A program made the position numbers and the translations under genes. From positions 1 to 12,173 of the forward strand of contig JAIRWE010000037.1 in NCBI GenBank assembly GCA_031253365.1: DNA of 12,173 bases, given 5' to 3'. This document shows, piece by piece, positions 1-7,206 of the stretch. This DNA comes from Oscillospiraceae bacterium (GTDB taxonomy: Bacteria; Bacillota; Clostridia; Oscillospirales; Ruminococcaceae). Numbering within the stretch: the stretch's first letter is position 1; each line of letters begins with the position of its first letter. Under the pieces are notes generated by a model. It was not told the origin of the DNA. It saw only the letters and a list, made by a program, of their open reading frames with translations, and did no database searches.

Positions 1-1525
1 AAATCAGGAGGATTTGATTTTTGAATGTGTGCGACGACTGCCTGTCCGCCCATTGCCGCGTGTAGTAACTCTCAAGCTTCACATACAGCTTTGCCGCTAT
101 ATAATATTGGTACAGGTTCTGGCCGTCAATGAAAATGTTGTTCTTGAACTGCTTGATGAGCAGCGACTCGTGGACGTGACCCATATGCGGCATCTTCAAG
201 AATACGGAAATGAAGCTTTGCATTATGATTCTCACGTTGATTATCTGGTTAAGCTTAATCCCCGGCTTGTCGTAAAACTGTTTGGAGCGCCGTTCGTAAT
301 ACAGCCTCTCCGAATCGGATTTCTCGCCGTTCCCCATGCCTTCGAAGAACTCTTCTAATTTTTTGTGAAAGGGGCGCGCCGTTTCAAACGCCACCTCGTA
401 GACTATGTTCTGCTTGTTGGTTCCCCTGACTATCGCGCTGACGATGTCGTCGTCCGCCGTGTCAATCAGTTTCATCGCGACCGATACCTTCGACAAGTCG
501 CAGCCCTGCCTCTTGGCGAGGAACAGCACGTTGCTCGTTTGGCAGCCGTTGACGATTTGCGGGTTCTTGATTTTCAGCAGCTTGTTTTGCCGCTCAAAAT
601 TTTCGCATATTACCGTAATGCCGTTATTCAGGAGGATGAAGTTTTCGGGATTTTCCCTAATCGTCTGCAATACTTCGTTGTTTATTCCCGTCAAGCCTTG
701 AACGTCGCGGACGTTATCGAAGAATACCGCTTTCCTGATATACCCCTCCGGCGTTTCCAAGATTTTCGCGTATTCGTCGCCCATAACGAGGAATATGCTT
801 GACTTCTCGATATTCTCCACGTCCGTCAGCGGCAACTCGCCCGCGGTGTTCAGCGTTACGGTGTAAGAATTGTCGATATCGTTCCTCAACGCCTTAATGC
901 GCGCGTTGTCGATGTAATGCGGACAGATTTCGCCGTAAACGCCGTTCGCCTTGACGTCGTTCGCCAGCGTATTGAACTTTCCCTCGATATGTTTGTTGCC
1001 GTTCCAAACGCCGAGCCAGACGTAGTATACCCGCACTACGGGATTGCTCTGCCACTCAGCCTTCTCAAAAACGCTTTCACCGAAGATATAGTTCTTTATG
1101 TCTAACCATTCGCCGATTTTTTCATTGCTTGGTTCATAGTGTATATCACCCAGAAAATCCCTTATGCCGGCGCAGAATTTGCCATATTCACCCGTGTCGA
1201 TATCGTCGCGGTATTTCGATTGGATGAAGATAAACTCCGCCTCCGCCTTTCTGCTGAGGGATATTAGCTCGTCGACGTCTAACCTGCTCTTGACAAAAAC
1301 CCCGTTAAACTTGATTGCCAATCCGTCGATGCCCATGTCGTTCTCGCCGCCTACGCATATCATGTCTAACAAATCCGCGTCTAAGTCCACCGAATCGGGG
1401 TGGTGCATCGAAATAACGCTGTGGTTCACGAACCGCTCAAACACTATGCCGTCCGGGACGTCGTCCGGGATTGAGTAGCGGTTCCTGTACATCTTCAGCT
1501 TCGACGCGATTACGATATCCGCCAT
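1..1525 (-). CDS. AIPR-family protein with N-terminal PD-(D/E)XK-like domain (partial, 3' end beyond window)
   Basis: An uninterrupted minus-strand reading frame of 508 codons starts at ATG 1525 and leaves the window at the left edge, so the C-terminus is missing. The start is supported by AAGGAGG at 1532-1538, 6 nt upstream. Residues about 60-105 carry a nuclease-like pattern: GENDMGIDG (D63, D67), then FIFIQSKY (Q102, K104). This matches the D...QxK arrangement of Mrr-type PD-(D/E)XK enzymes. The AIPR core follows: ENPENFILLNNGITV (residues 291-305), IVNGCQTSN (324-332) and GTNKQN (368-373). AIPR proteins were first described in abortive phage-infection systems of lactococci and often occur with restriction or defence genes; the enzymatic role here is inferred. 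No membrane segment or signal peptide is seen. The gene is transcribed away from the signalling operon, from its own strong promoter. The family assignment is strong; the biological role is less certain. Confidence 0.88.
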   Translation of the reverse strand, partial: MADIVIASKLKMYRNRYSIPDDVPDGIVFERFVNHSVISMHHPDSVDLDADLLDMICVGGENDMGIDGLAIKFNGVFVKSRLDVDELISLSRKAEAEFIFIQSKYRDDIDTGEYGKFCAGIRDFLGDIHYEPSNEKIGEWLDIKNYIFGESVFEKAEWQSNPVVRVYYVWLGVWNGNKHIEGKFNTLANDVKANGVYGEICPHYIDNARIKALRNDIDNSYTVTLNTAGELPLTDVENIEKSSIFLVMGDEYAKILETPEGYIRKAVFFDNVRDVQGLTGINNEVLQTIRENPENFILLNNGITVICENFERQNKLLKIKNPQIVNGCQTSNVLFLAKRQGCDLSKVSVAMKLIDTADDDIVSAIVRGTNKQNIVYEVAFETARPFHKKLEEFFEGMGNGEKSDSERLYYERRSKQFYDKPGIKLNQIINVRIIMQSFISVFLKMPHMGHVHESLLIKQFKNNIFIDGQNLYQYYIAAKLYVKLESYYTRQWADRQSSHTFKNQILLI

Positions 1526-1564
1526 ATACAGCCTCCTTCGCCTTATTTTTCGGTACGCTCGTTC

Positions 1565-1593
1565 ATTATACCACAGGATGTCCGGCAAGTCAA
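1565..1593 (-). promoter_or_regulatory. Sigma-70 promoter of the AIPR gene (extended -10)
   Basis: On the minus strand, TTGACT (1593-1588) is followed by a 17-nt spacer and TATAAT (1570-1565). A TGG just before the -10 box gives the extended -10 form. Predicted transcription start is near 1558, leaving a leader of about 33 nt that holds the ribosome site of the AIPR gene. One mismatch to consensus in the -35 box suggests a strong promoter unless repressed. Confidence 0.85.
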
Positions 1594-1610
1594 GATATTT
1601 TCGCTTGACT
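1588..1610. promoter_or_regulatory. 7-bp inverted repeat between divergent promoters, candidate operator
   Basis: AGTCAAG (1588-1594) and CTTGACT (1604-1610) are perfect inverted repeats around a 9-nt AT-rich centre. The left arm covers the -35 box of the leftward promoter, and the right arm ends 1 nt before the -35 box of the rightward promoter. A dimeric regulator bound here could affect both directions. The resemblance of the arms to -35 boxes themselves (TTGACT) is an alternative, trivial explanation. Confidence 0.4.
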
Positions 1611-1611
1611 A

Positions 1612-1640
1612 TTGACAAGCCGCCTCGTTTGGTATATAAT
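1612..1640 (+). promoter_or_regulatory. Consensus sigma-70 promoter of the seven-gene operon
   Basis: TTGACA (1612-1617), a 17-nt spacer and TATAAT (1635-1640) match the sigma-70 consensus exactly at both boxes and in spacing. Transcription should start near 1647, giving a leader of about 72 nt before the HD-GYP gene. A perfect promoter for signalling genes implies high basal transcription or repression from a nearby site, such as the adjacent dyad or the leader hairpin. Confidence 0.88.
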
Positions 1641-1656
1641 TGCCTTGTGCGCCGCG

Positions 1657-1690
1657 CCCCGCCGCCTTTCCGTGAGGCGAGGCGGCGGGG
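1657..1690 (+). promoter_or_regulatory. GC-rich leader hairpin upstream of the HD-GYP ribosome site
   Basis: CCCCGCCGCCT (1657-1667) pairs perfectly with AGGCGGCGGGG (1680-1690) around a 12-nt loop, giving an 11-bp stem, ten of the pairs G-C. It lies about 10 nt downstream of the predicted transcription start and ends 14 nt before the Shine-Dalgarno site. No U-tract follows, so it is not an intrinsic terminator. A smaller stem (CGCCT 1663-1667 with AGGCG 1675-1679) uses the same left arm, so alternative folds are possible. It could stabilise the transcript or be a protein or ligand target; no known riboswitch class is recognised. Confidence 0.5.
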
Positions 1691-1718
1691 TGAGGCGGCA
1701 GTATGGGGAGGAACTCGG

Positions 1719-2738
1719 ATGAAGACGGTTTTTATAGTCGACGACAGCGAAACAAATTTAGTGGGGGCGAAAACCGCCTTGGGCGACGCGTACAGGTCGT
1801 TCGCCCTCCCTTCGGCGGAAAGGATGTTTAAGCTGACGGAAAAGATTGTTCCCGACCTTATCTTGCTTGACGTGGAAATGCCGGAAACGGACGGTTTTGA
1901 AGCCCTTGAAATTTTGAAAAAGGACGAAAAGTTAAAAAAGGTTCCCGTGATTTTCCTTACGGCGAGGCAGGATATTGAAGCGGAAATCCGCGGGTTCGAG
2001 TTGGGCGCGATTGATTTTATCACCAAGCCGGTTTCGCCCCCCGTGCTGCTGAAACGCATTGAAACGCACATTGAAATAGACCGCATCGTTAAAAAAAGCG
2101 AACAGAAGGTGCGCGATATTCACAACGCCACCATAGGCGTCATATCGGATTTGGTGGAAAGCCGCGACAAGGTTACCGGCGGGCATATCGAAAGAACGCA
2201 AAAATACCTTACGCTGCTGATTGACGAGCTTCTCCGCGCGGGCGACTGTTCCGAGGAAATACGGAGCTGGGATTTAAGTTTGGTCGTACCTTCGGCTCAG
2301 TTGCACGACGTCGGGAAAATAAGCATAAGCGATTTGATATTGAACAAGAAGGGGAAGCTCACGGACGAAGAGTTCGATATTATGAAGCAGCACTGCGCCG
2401 AAGGCGAAAAAATAATACACAAGCTCATGGTTCGCACGAGCGACGACGTGTTTTTGAACGCCGCCTTAAAATTTGCCGGCTATCATCACGAAAAGTGGGA
2501 CGGCAGCGGTTACCCGAGGGGGTTGACCGGCGAGAAAATTCCGCTCGAAGGGCGGATTATGGCGGTCGCGGACGTGTATGACGCCCTTATTACTGAACGC
2601 CCGTACAAAAAGGCTTTTTCACACGACGAAGCCACGAGGATTATACGGGAAGGCGCGGGCAGCCATTTCGACCCGCGGATTATCGCCGCTTACATGAACG
2701 CTTCCGATGATTTTTGGATTGCGTCCACCGAACAGTAG
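1719..2738 (+). CDS. Response regulator with REC and HD-GYP domains (RpfG-like, probable cyclic-di-GMP phosphodiesterase)
   Basis: A cytoplasmic two-component output protein of 339 aa. The REC domain (about residues 1-120) has the acidic pair D8-D9, phospho-acceptor D51 in LLDVEMP, T81 and K103 in ITKP. The HD-GYP domain (about 135-330) has H196-D197 with K200 in LHDVGK, H225, HHEKWDGSGYP (256-266) and D285 in VADVYDA. Metal ligands and the GYP signature are therefore intact, which in this family supports hydrolysis of c-di-GMP (or, in a few members, cGAMP), gated by phosphorylation. ATG 1719 is chosen over an in-frame upstream start because GGGGAGG (1705-1711) is well spaced from it and the REC fold begins at MKTVFIVDD; the upstream extension would overlap the promoter. 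It is the first gene of the operon, and the hybrid kinase three genes downstream is the likely phospho-donor through its HPt domain. Confidence 0.93.
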   Translation: MKTVFIVDDSETNLVGAKTALGDAYRSFALPSAERMFKLTEKIVPDLILLDVEMPETDGFEALEILKKDEKLKKVPVIFLTARQDIEAEIRGFELGAIDFITKPVSPPVLLKRIETHIEIDRIVKKSEQKVRDIHNATIGVISDLVESRDKVTGGHIERTQKYLTLLIDELLRAGDCSEEIRSWDLSLVVPSAQLHDVGKISISDLILNKKGKLTDEEFDIMKQHCAEGEKIIHKLMVRTSDDVFLNAALKFAGYHHEKWDGSGYPRGLTGEKIPLEGRIMAVADVYDALITERPYKKAFSHDEATRIIREGAGSHFDPRIIAAYMNASDDFWIASTEQ

Positions 2739-2758
2739 GCGCGTTAAGAGGAGGTCTA

Positions 2759-4060
2759 ATGCTTGAATTTTACACCGCGTTCACAAAGGAAATCGACGAC
2801 CCCGAAGAGGCGGCGAAGGAGATTCTCGAGCAGCTTAATCCGAAAGAGAATATGCTCGAAAACACCGTCGGTCTGATTTTCTTTCATTATGATTTCGCCG
2901 AGGACGATATTTTATTGAAATTCGCGGAGCTTATGCCTTTTGAACTCGCGGGCTGCGTTTCAAACTATACCGGGGTCAGCGGCGGGATGTACGGCAATTT
3001 CGCCGTGTCCGTCACCATGATTACGGGCGACGACGTTTCTTTCGCGGTGGAAACCTTCGACGGTATCGACGCCAAAACGAAAGAGCAAATAGACGACGAG
3101 CTGACGCGACATTATGAGAAACTTCGCCGGGAAGAAAAGCCCAAATTCATTATGACGTTTTTAACCGCTCACGGTCACTATACGCTCAACAACATACGGC
3201 TTGCCTTGGATTTGACCCAAGACCCGACATTGTGCTACGGTATGCACGCGTTTAACATCGACGGGACGCCGGACACGAATTACACGTTCGGGAACGGCAG
3301 ACTGTCGGTTACGGGGTGCGTGCTTATCGCGTTTTACGGCAACGTGACGCCGGAATTTCACAACAACAACGACTATTACGAGGTTTTCTTAAAAAGCTAC
3401 ACGGAAGAGGCTGTTATCACGGATTGCGACGAGGCGGTCATAAAGACTATCGACGGGACGCCCGCCTTGGACTACTTGCGGTCGAAGGGGGTTATATCCG
3501 ACGCCCACTTGAACTGCACGGCGGGGATAGCGTCAATCCCCGTCGTCCTGACCTATCCGCACGGCGGGAAAGCGCCTTGTATGTTCCTCGGCGTCGTGGA
3601 GGGGACGAAATATATCCAAACGGCGAGGGATTTGGAAAAAGGGGCTAAGGTCTCTTTCTTTCTTATGGACGCGGAAGCCGCCATCGCGAATATATGCAGC
3701 ATCCTGAAAGCGGCGACCAAAAAAGGCGGGAATAACTTCATTATTTTTTGCAGCGCCGCTCAAGCGTGGGCCATCAGCGCCAATAATCTGGCGGAGTTGC
3801 AGGAAATCGACAGGCACGCGCGCGAATACGGGGAGAATACGAAAACGCCGCTCAAATACGCGGTCGCCTATTCGGGCGGCGAATTGTGTCCGATATCGAG
3901 CGACTCGCACAAACAAGTCGAAGCGTTTGAAAACGGCGGCATGACAAACATGGTTCATAATTTCAGCTTGGCGTTGTGCGCGTTTAATTACTCCGATTCC
4001 GGTTCCCCGCCCCTCGCGGCGATTAAAACGGACGAATACAAACACTCGCGGGGAATGTGA
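2759..4060 (+). CDS. FIST-domain (FIST_N/FIST_C) signal-transduction protein
   Basis: A 433-aa soluble protein. The N-terminal half contains the FIST_N-type pattern: NTVGLIFFHYDF (35-46), AGCVSNYTGVSGGMYGN (64-80) and AVSVTMITGDDVSF (82-95). The C-terminal half contains the FIST_C-type pattern: NFIIFCSAAQAW (326-337) and YAVAYSGGELCPI (367-379), ending in HNFSLALCAFN (400-410). FIST domains are proposed small-ligand sensors, perhaps for amino acids, and are commonly encoded beside histidine kinases and cyclic-dinucleotide enzymes; no ligand is proven here. ATG 2759 follows AGGAGG at 2749-2754 and lies 20 nt after the HD-GYP stop. A TTG at 2714 in the same frame would add 15 residues overlapping the upstream gene and lacks a ribosome site. 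It probably senses a cytoplasmic signal for the downstream hybrid kinase, since neither it nor the kinase has membrane segments. Confidence 0.85.
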   Translation: MLEFYTAFTKEIDDPEEAAKEILEQLNPKENMLENTVGLIFFHYDFAEDDILLKFAELMPFELAGCVSNYTGVSGGMYGNFAVSVTMITGDDVSFAVETFDGIDAKTKEQIDDELTRHYEKLRREEKPKFIMTFLTAHGHYTLNNIRLALDLTQDPTLCYGMHAFNIDGTPDTNYTFGNGRLSVTGCVLIAFYGNVTPEFHNNNDYYEVFLKSYTEEAVITDCDEAVIKTIDGTPALDYLRSKGVISDAHLNCTAGIASIPVVLTYPHGGKAPCMFLGVVEGTKYIQTARDLEKGAKVSFFLMDAEAAIANICSILKAATKKGGNNFIIFCSAAQAWAISANNLAELQEIDRHAREYGENTKTPLKYAVAYSGGELCPISSDSHKQVEAFENGGMTNMVHNFSLALCAFNYSDSGSPPLAAIKTDEYKHSRGM

Positions 4061-4078
4061 AACGGTCGATAACCACAC

Positions 4079-4084
4079 AAGGAG
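4079..4084 (+). promoter_or_regulatory. Ribosome binding site deciding the GTG start of the YhcG-type nuclease gene
   Basis: AAGGAG lies 8 nt upstream of GTG 4093. An earlier in-frame GTG at 4057, which overlaps the FIST stop codon, has no comparable site, so 4093 is the preferred start. Confidence 0.75.
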
Positions 4085-4092
4085 AGTGCGAA

Positions 4093-5226
4093 GTGAGCGA
4101 GAGCAGGAATCGCAAGACGATAAGCCGAGAATCCGCGTTGCAACCCGCAAGCAAGGGTTTCGTCGGGGATACCGTCGACGAGAAAGCCCTTTTTGAGCGC
4201 GTATCGGCTATCATCGAAAATCGGAAGACCCGCGCCCGCTCGTCGGCGAACTCCGAAGCGACGCTGATGTTTTGGGAGGTGGGCAATTACGTCAACTCCG
4301 TCGTCCTTGACGCAAAACGCGCCGCCTACGGCAAGCAGATTGTGGCGACACTGTCGCCACAGTTACAGGAAAAATACGGGAAGTCATTTGAACTTACAAA
4401 CCTTCGCAGAATGATGCGTTTTGCCGATGAATTCCCCGAATTTTCAATTGTGGCGACACTGTCGACACAATTGAGCTGGTCGCATATCATTGAGCTACTA
4501 CCCTTGAAAACGAGCGAGGCAAGGCTTTTCTACGCGGAGGATGCGGCAACCCGGCGGCTTGGTGTGCGAGAACTTCGACGACAAATCTCCCGCAAGGCGT
4601 TTGAACGCCGTGAAATCGCGAATTCCTCCTTGTCAGAACAGTCCGCCGTACCTTTCAATGCTTTCAAAGACCCGTATTTGTTGGACATACTCGACTTGAA
4701 GGACAACTACCTTGAAGCCGATTTGGAAAACGCCATTCATGCAGACATTCAAAAATTCTTCCTTGAATTCGGACGCGGGTTTTCCTTTATCGAAAGGCAG
4801 AAACGGATGGCAATAGACGGGGAGGACATCGTTCTGGATTTGCTGTTCTATAACAGGATTCTCAAACGATTGGTAGCCGTTGACCTGAAAATAGGCGGTT
4901 TCAAGGCGGGGTATAAATCGCAGATGGAACTCTATCTGGCATGGCTCGACGAAAACGAGCGGCAACCCGGCGAAGAACCGCCGATTGGAATTATTCTCTG
5001 CGCGTCGGCAAACCGCAAGAAGGTTGAAATGCTGAAAATGGATAAGGCGGGAATTGTCGTCGCCGAGTATTGGACCGAACTGCCCCCCAAAGCTGTATTC
5101 GAGAGCAAAATAAGGGAAATATTGGAGGAGGCGCAGGAGCGATTGGCGAGGCGAAAGACCCTGCGCAACGGCTCAATGAAGCAAATAGATTACTTCATTG
5201 AGCCGAAGGACGACGACAATGAGTGA
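4093..5226 (+). CDS. YhcG/DUF1016-family PD-(D/E)XK nuclease
   Basis: A 377-aa protein with the two-part DUF1016 layout. The N-terminal helical domain (about 30-175) includes EATLMFWEVGNYVN (55-68), FELTNLRRMMRFADEFPE (99-116) and LSWSHIIELLPL (127-138). The C-terminal nuclease-like domain (about 190-350) includes FSFIERQKRMAIDGEDIVLDLLFY, with D249, then LVAVDLKIGGFKAGYKSQMELYL, with D264-L-K266 as the D-x-K element, and GIILCASANRK (299-309). The family usually has E-L-K at that spot, so Asp for Glu is conservative. E. coli YhcG is the namesake; its cellular role is poorly defined and relatives occur in restriction and defence contexts. The gene starts 32 nt after the FIST gene and overlaps the kinase gene by 8 nt, implying translational coupling. 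The phrase IVATLS(P/T)QL appears twice (83-91 and 119-127), each encoded by a DNA palindrome. It interrupts an otherwise purely signalling gene set and may be an insertion. Confidence 0.87.
   Translation: MSESRNRKTISRESALQPASKGFVGDTVDEKALFERVSAIIENRKTRARSSANSEATLMFWEVGNYVNSVVLDAKRAAYGKQIVATLSPQLQEKYGKSFELTNLRRMMRFADEFPEFSIVATLSTQLSWSHIIELLPLKTSEARLFYAEDAATRRLGVRELRRQISRKAFERREIANSSLSEQSAVPFNAFKDPYLLDILDLKDNYLEADLENAIHADIQKFFLEFGRGFSFIERQKRMAIDGEDIVLDLLFYNRILKRLVAVDLKIGGFKAGYKSQMELYLAWLDENERQPGEEPPIGIILCASANRKKVEMLKMDKAGIVVAEYWTELPPKAVFESKIREILEEAQERLARRKTLRNGSMKQIDYFIEPKDDDNE
4341..4361. repeat. Intragenic palindrome, copy 1 (perfect, 21 nt)
   Basis: The core GTGGCGACACTGTCGCCAC (4342-4360) is a perfect inverted repeat around a single central base, extended by one T-A pair on each side. 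It lies in frame within the nuclease gene and encodes VATLSPQ. It shares a 23-nt stretch with one mismatch with copy 2 centred 108 bp downstream. Confidence 0.8.
4444..4474. repeat. Intragenic palindrome, copy 2 (31 nt, one mismatched pair)
   Basis: Centred on C4459, fourteen of fifteen base pairs match; only G4453/A4465 fails. The left half contains CAATTGTGGCGACA (4445-4458) and the right half TGTCGACACAATTG (4460-4473). It encodes IVATLSTQL in the same frame as copy 1, with identical codons for the shared residues IVATLS. The separation of the centres is exactly 36 codons. Confidence 0.8.
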
Positions 5227-7204
5227 CGACGCTTACGGCGGAGAGGAACGGTTCATCGGTATGCGGACGGAAAATACGGCGTCGGTGGTTAAAACCGCCG
5301 ATTATGAGGACGAAATCAAGAAGCTCAAAAAGGAACTGCGCGTCGCCAACCGCGAAATCGCGCAGAAGAACCGCGTGATTGCCTCGATGGAAAGCAACAT
5401 TAACGTGAAAATGAACGTGTTCCGCACGCTTGTCATTGAGAACGAGATAGCGAAAAACAAGGCGGAAGTAGCCTCCCGCGCGAAGGGCGACTTCCTCGCC
5501 ATGATGTCGCACGAAATCCGCACGCCGCTGAACGCCATTCTCGGGATTGCGCAGATACAAATGCAAAAGCACGACGCGTCCGACGAAAGCAACGAGGTTT
5601 TTGAAAAGATATACAATTCCGGCAACACGCTGCTCGGAATCATCAACGACATACTGGATATGGCGAAAATCGAAAGCGGCAGGCTGGAACTCAGCCCCGT
5701 CGAGTACGATATTCCGAGCCTGATTAACGACGCCGTGCAGCTCAACATCGTGCGCATCGGGTCGAAACCGATTGAGTTCGGTCTCGATATAGACGAAACG
5801 TTGCCGTCGAGGCTTTACGGCGACGAGTTAAGGCTGAAACAGATTTTGAACAATCTGCTTTCAAACGCGATTAAGTACACCGAAAAAGGGTTCGTTAAAT
5901 TATCTGTCGGCCACGCGGAACAAGACGGGGACATAACCTTGCGGTTTGTCGTCCGCGACACGGGGCAGGGTATGGCTCCGGACGACCAAAAAAAACTTTT
6001 TACGACATATTCGCGGCTTAACATCGAAAATAACCGCACGATAGAAGGCACGGGGCTGGGGCTCAGCATAACGAAGACGCTCGTGGACATGATGGGCGGC
6101 ACGATTGAGGTGGAGAGCGTTTTCGGGCAGGGCAGCGCGTTCACGGTGACGGTCAGACAGGGCAAAATTCCGTGCGCGGCGATAGGGAAAGAAATCGCGG
6201 ACAAACTTATTAACTTCAATTTCCAAGGGAAAAAAAGCGAACGCCGCAAAAGGATTCGTTGCTCCATGCCGTATGGCAGCGTGCTTGTCGTGGACGACGT
6301 GGAAACCAACCTGTACGTCGCGGAAGGGTTCATGCAGCCGTATGGGTTAAAGCTCGAAACGGCGGTAAGCGGGTTCGCCGCGATAGAGAAAATCAAAAAC
6401 GGCGGCAGTTACGACATTGTGTTTATGGACCACATGATGCCGTTAATGGACGGCATCGAAACGACGAAGAAATTGCGCGGGCTGGGATACGGCGGGGTAA
6501 TCGTCGCGCTGACGGCGAACGCCCTCGCCGGAAACGACGATATGTTCAAACAAAACGGGGTTGACGATTTCATTTCCAAGCCGATAAACGCGCGGCACCT
6601 GGACTTTATCCTGAACAAGTACATCCGCGAAAGGCACCCGGAAGAACCCGCGAAGGCGGCGTTTTCCGAGGCGAAGCCCGCCGCCCCGGCCGTCACCCCG
6701 AAACTGCTGGAAGTTTTTTGCCGCGACGCCCGGAAAGCCGCGGCGACATTATCGCAAACAGCCGAAAACAAGGATTTTGAGCTGTTCGCGATAACCGCCC
6801 ACGCCATGAAATCCGCCCTCGCGAGCGTGGGAGAAAGCGCGCTGTCCGAGAAAGCGTTCGCGCTTGAAAAGGCGGGGAAGTCGAAAGACGCGGAGTTCAT
6901 CGCCTTGAACTGCGGCGGCTTTACGGAAAGCCTCAAAGAGATTACGGCAAAACTAACCCCCGAAACCTCCGAGGACGAAGCCGACGTCGCGGAAGATACG
7001 GATTTCTTGAAAGAACAGCTTCAAATTATCAAAGCGGCGGCCGACGACTATGACGAAAAGACGGCTTACGAAGCGCTGGGGAGATTGAGGGAAAAAACCT
7101 GGAAAAAGGAAACGGCGGCGCTTTTGGAAAGCATTTATGACGATTTGTTTTTACGCAGCGATTTCGAGAGCGCGTCGGAAAAAGCCGGAATCGGGGGTTC
7201 TTAG
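5219..7204 (+). CDS. Cytoplasmic hybrid histidine kinase: coiled coil-HisKA-HATPase-REC-HPt
   Basis: A 661-aa kinase without membrane segments. Residues about 30-88 form a charged helical coiled-coil lead-in. HisKA has the phospho-accepting H98 in MMSHEIRTPLN. The ATPase domain has the N box at DELRLKQILNNLLSNAIKY (202-220), G1 in DTGQGM (247-252) and G2 in GTGLGLS (277-283). The receiver (about 352-470) has D359-D360, phospho-acceptor D404 in VFMDHMMP and K454 in ISKP. After an Ala/Pro-rich linker (about 473-493), an HPt-like helical domain carries H528 in TAHAMKSALASVGE. All four relay modules appear intact. ATG 5219 overlaps the nuclease gene by 8 nt and is preceded by GAAGGA (5205-5210). 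It probably takes input from the FIST protein and phosphorylates the REC-HD-GYP regulator encoded at the head of the operon, an inference from gene order and domain logic. Confidence 0.93.
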   Translation: MSDDAYGGEERFIGMRTENTASVVKTADYEDEIKKLKKELRVANREIAQKNRVIASMESNINVKMNVFRTLVIENEIAKNKAEVASRAKGDFLAMMSHEIRTPLNAILGIAQIQMQKHDASDESNEVFEKIYNSGNTLLGIINDILDMAKIESGRLELSPVEYDIPSLINDAVQLNIVRIGSKPIEFGLDIDETLPSRLYGDELRLKQILNNLLSNAIKYTEKGFVKLSVGHAEQDGDITLRFVVRDTGQGMAPDDQKKLFTTYSRLNIENNRTIEGTGLGLSITKTLVDMMGGTIEVESVFGQGSAFTVTVRQGKIPCAAIGKEIADKLINFNFQGKKSERRKRIRCSMPYGSVLVVDDVETNLYVAEGFMQPYGLKLETAVSGFAAIEKIKNGGSYDIVFMDHMMPLMDGIETTKKLRGLGYGGVIVALTANALAGNDDMFKQNGVDDFISKPINARHLDFILNKYIRERHPEEPAKAAFSEAKPAAPAVTPKLLEVFCRDARKAAATLSQTAENKDFELFAITAHAMKSALASVGESALSEKAFALEKAGKSKDAEFIALNCGGFTESLKEITAKLTPETSEDEADVAEDTDFLKEQLQIIKAAADDYDEKTAYEALGRLREKTWKKETAALLESIYDDLFLRSDFESASEKAGIGGS

Positions 7205-7206
7205 GG

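Noticed and set aside
14..1478. Several plus-strand reading frames of 60-145 codons at 14-358, 365-802, 405-701, 917-1105 and 1164-1478
   Set aside because: They lie opposite the long minus-strand AIPR gene, have low-complexity translations without recognisable motifs, and lack ribosome sites; they are antisense shadows.
1578..1718. Upstream in-frame start that would add 47 residues to the HD-GYP regulator
   Set aside because: The extension covers the promoter and leader hairpin, while ATG 1719 has an excellent ribosome site and begins exactly at the REC fold.
3533..4150. Minus-strand frame of 205 codons
   Set aside because: It is antisense to the FIST and nuclease genes, with an Arg/Phe-rich meaningless translation typical of the complement of GC-biased codons.
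5198..5218. TTG at 5198 as start of the hybrid kinase
   Set aside because: No ribosome site precedes it; ATG 5219 has GAAGGA at proper spacing.
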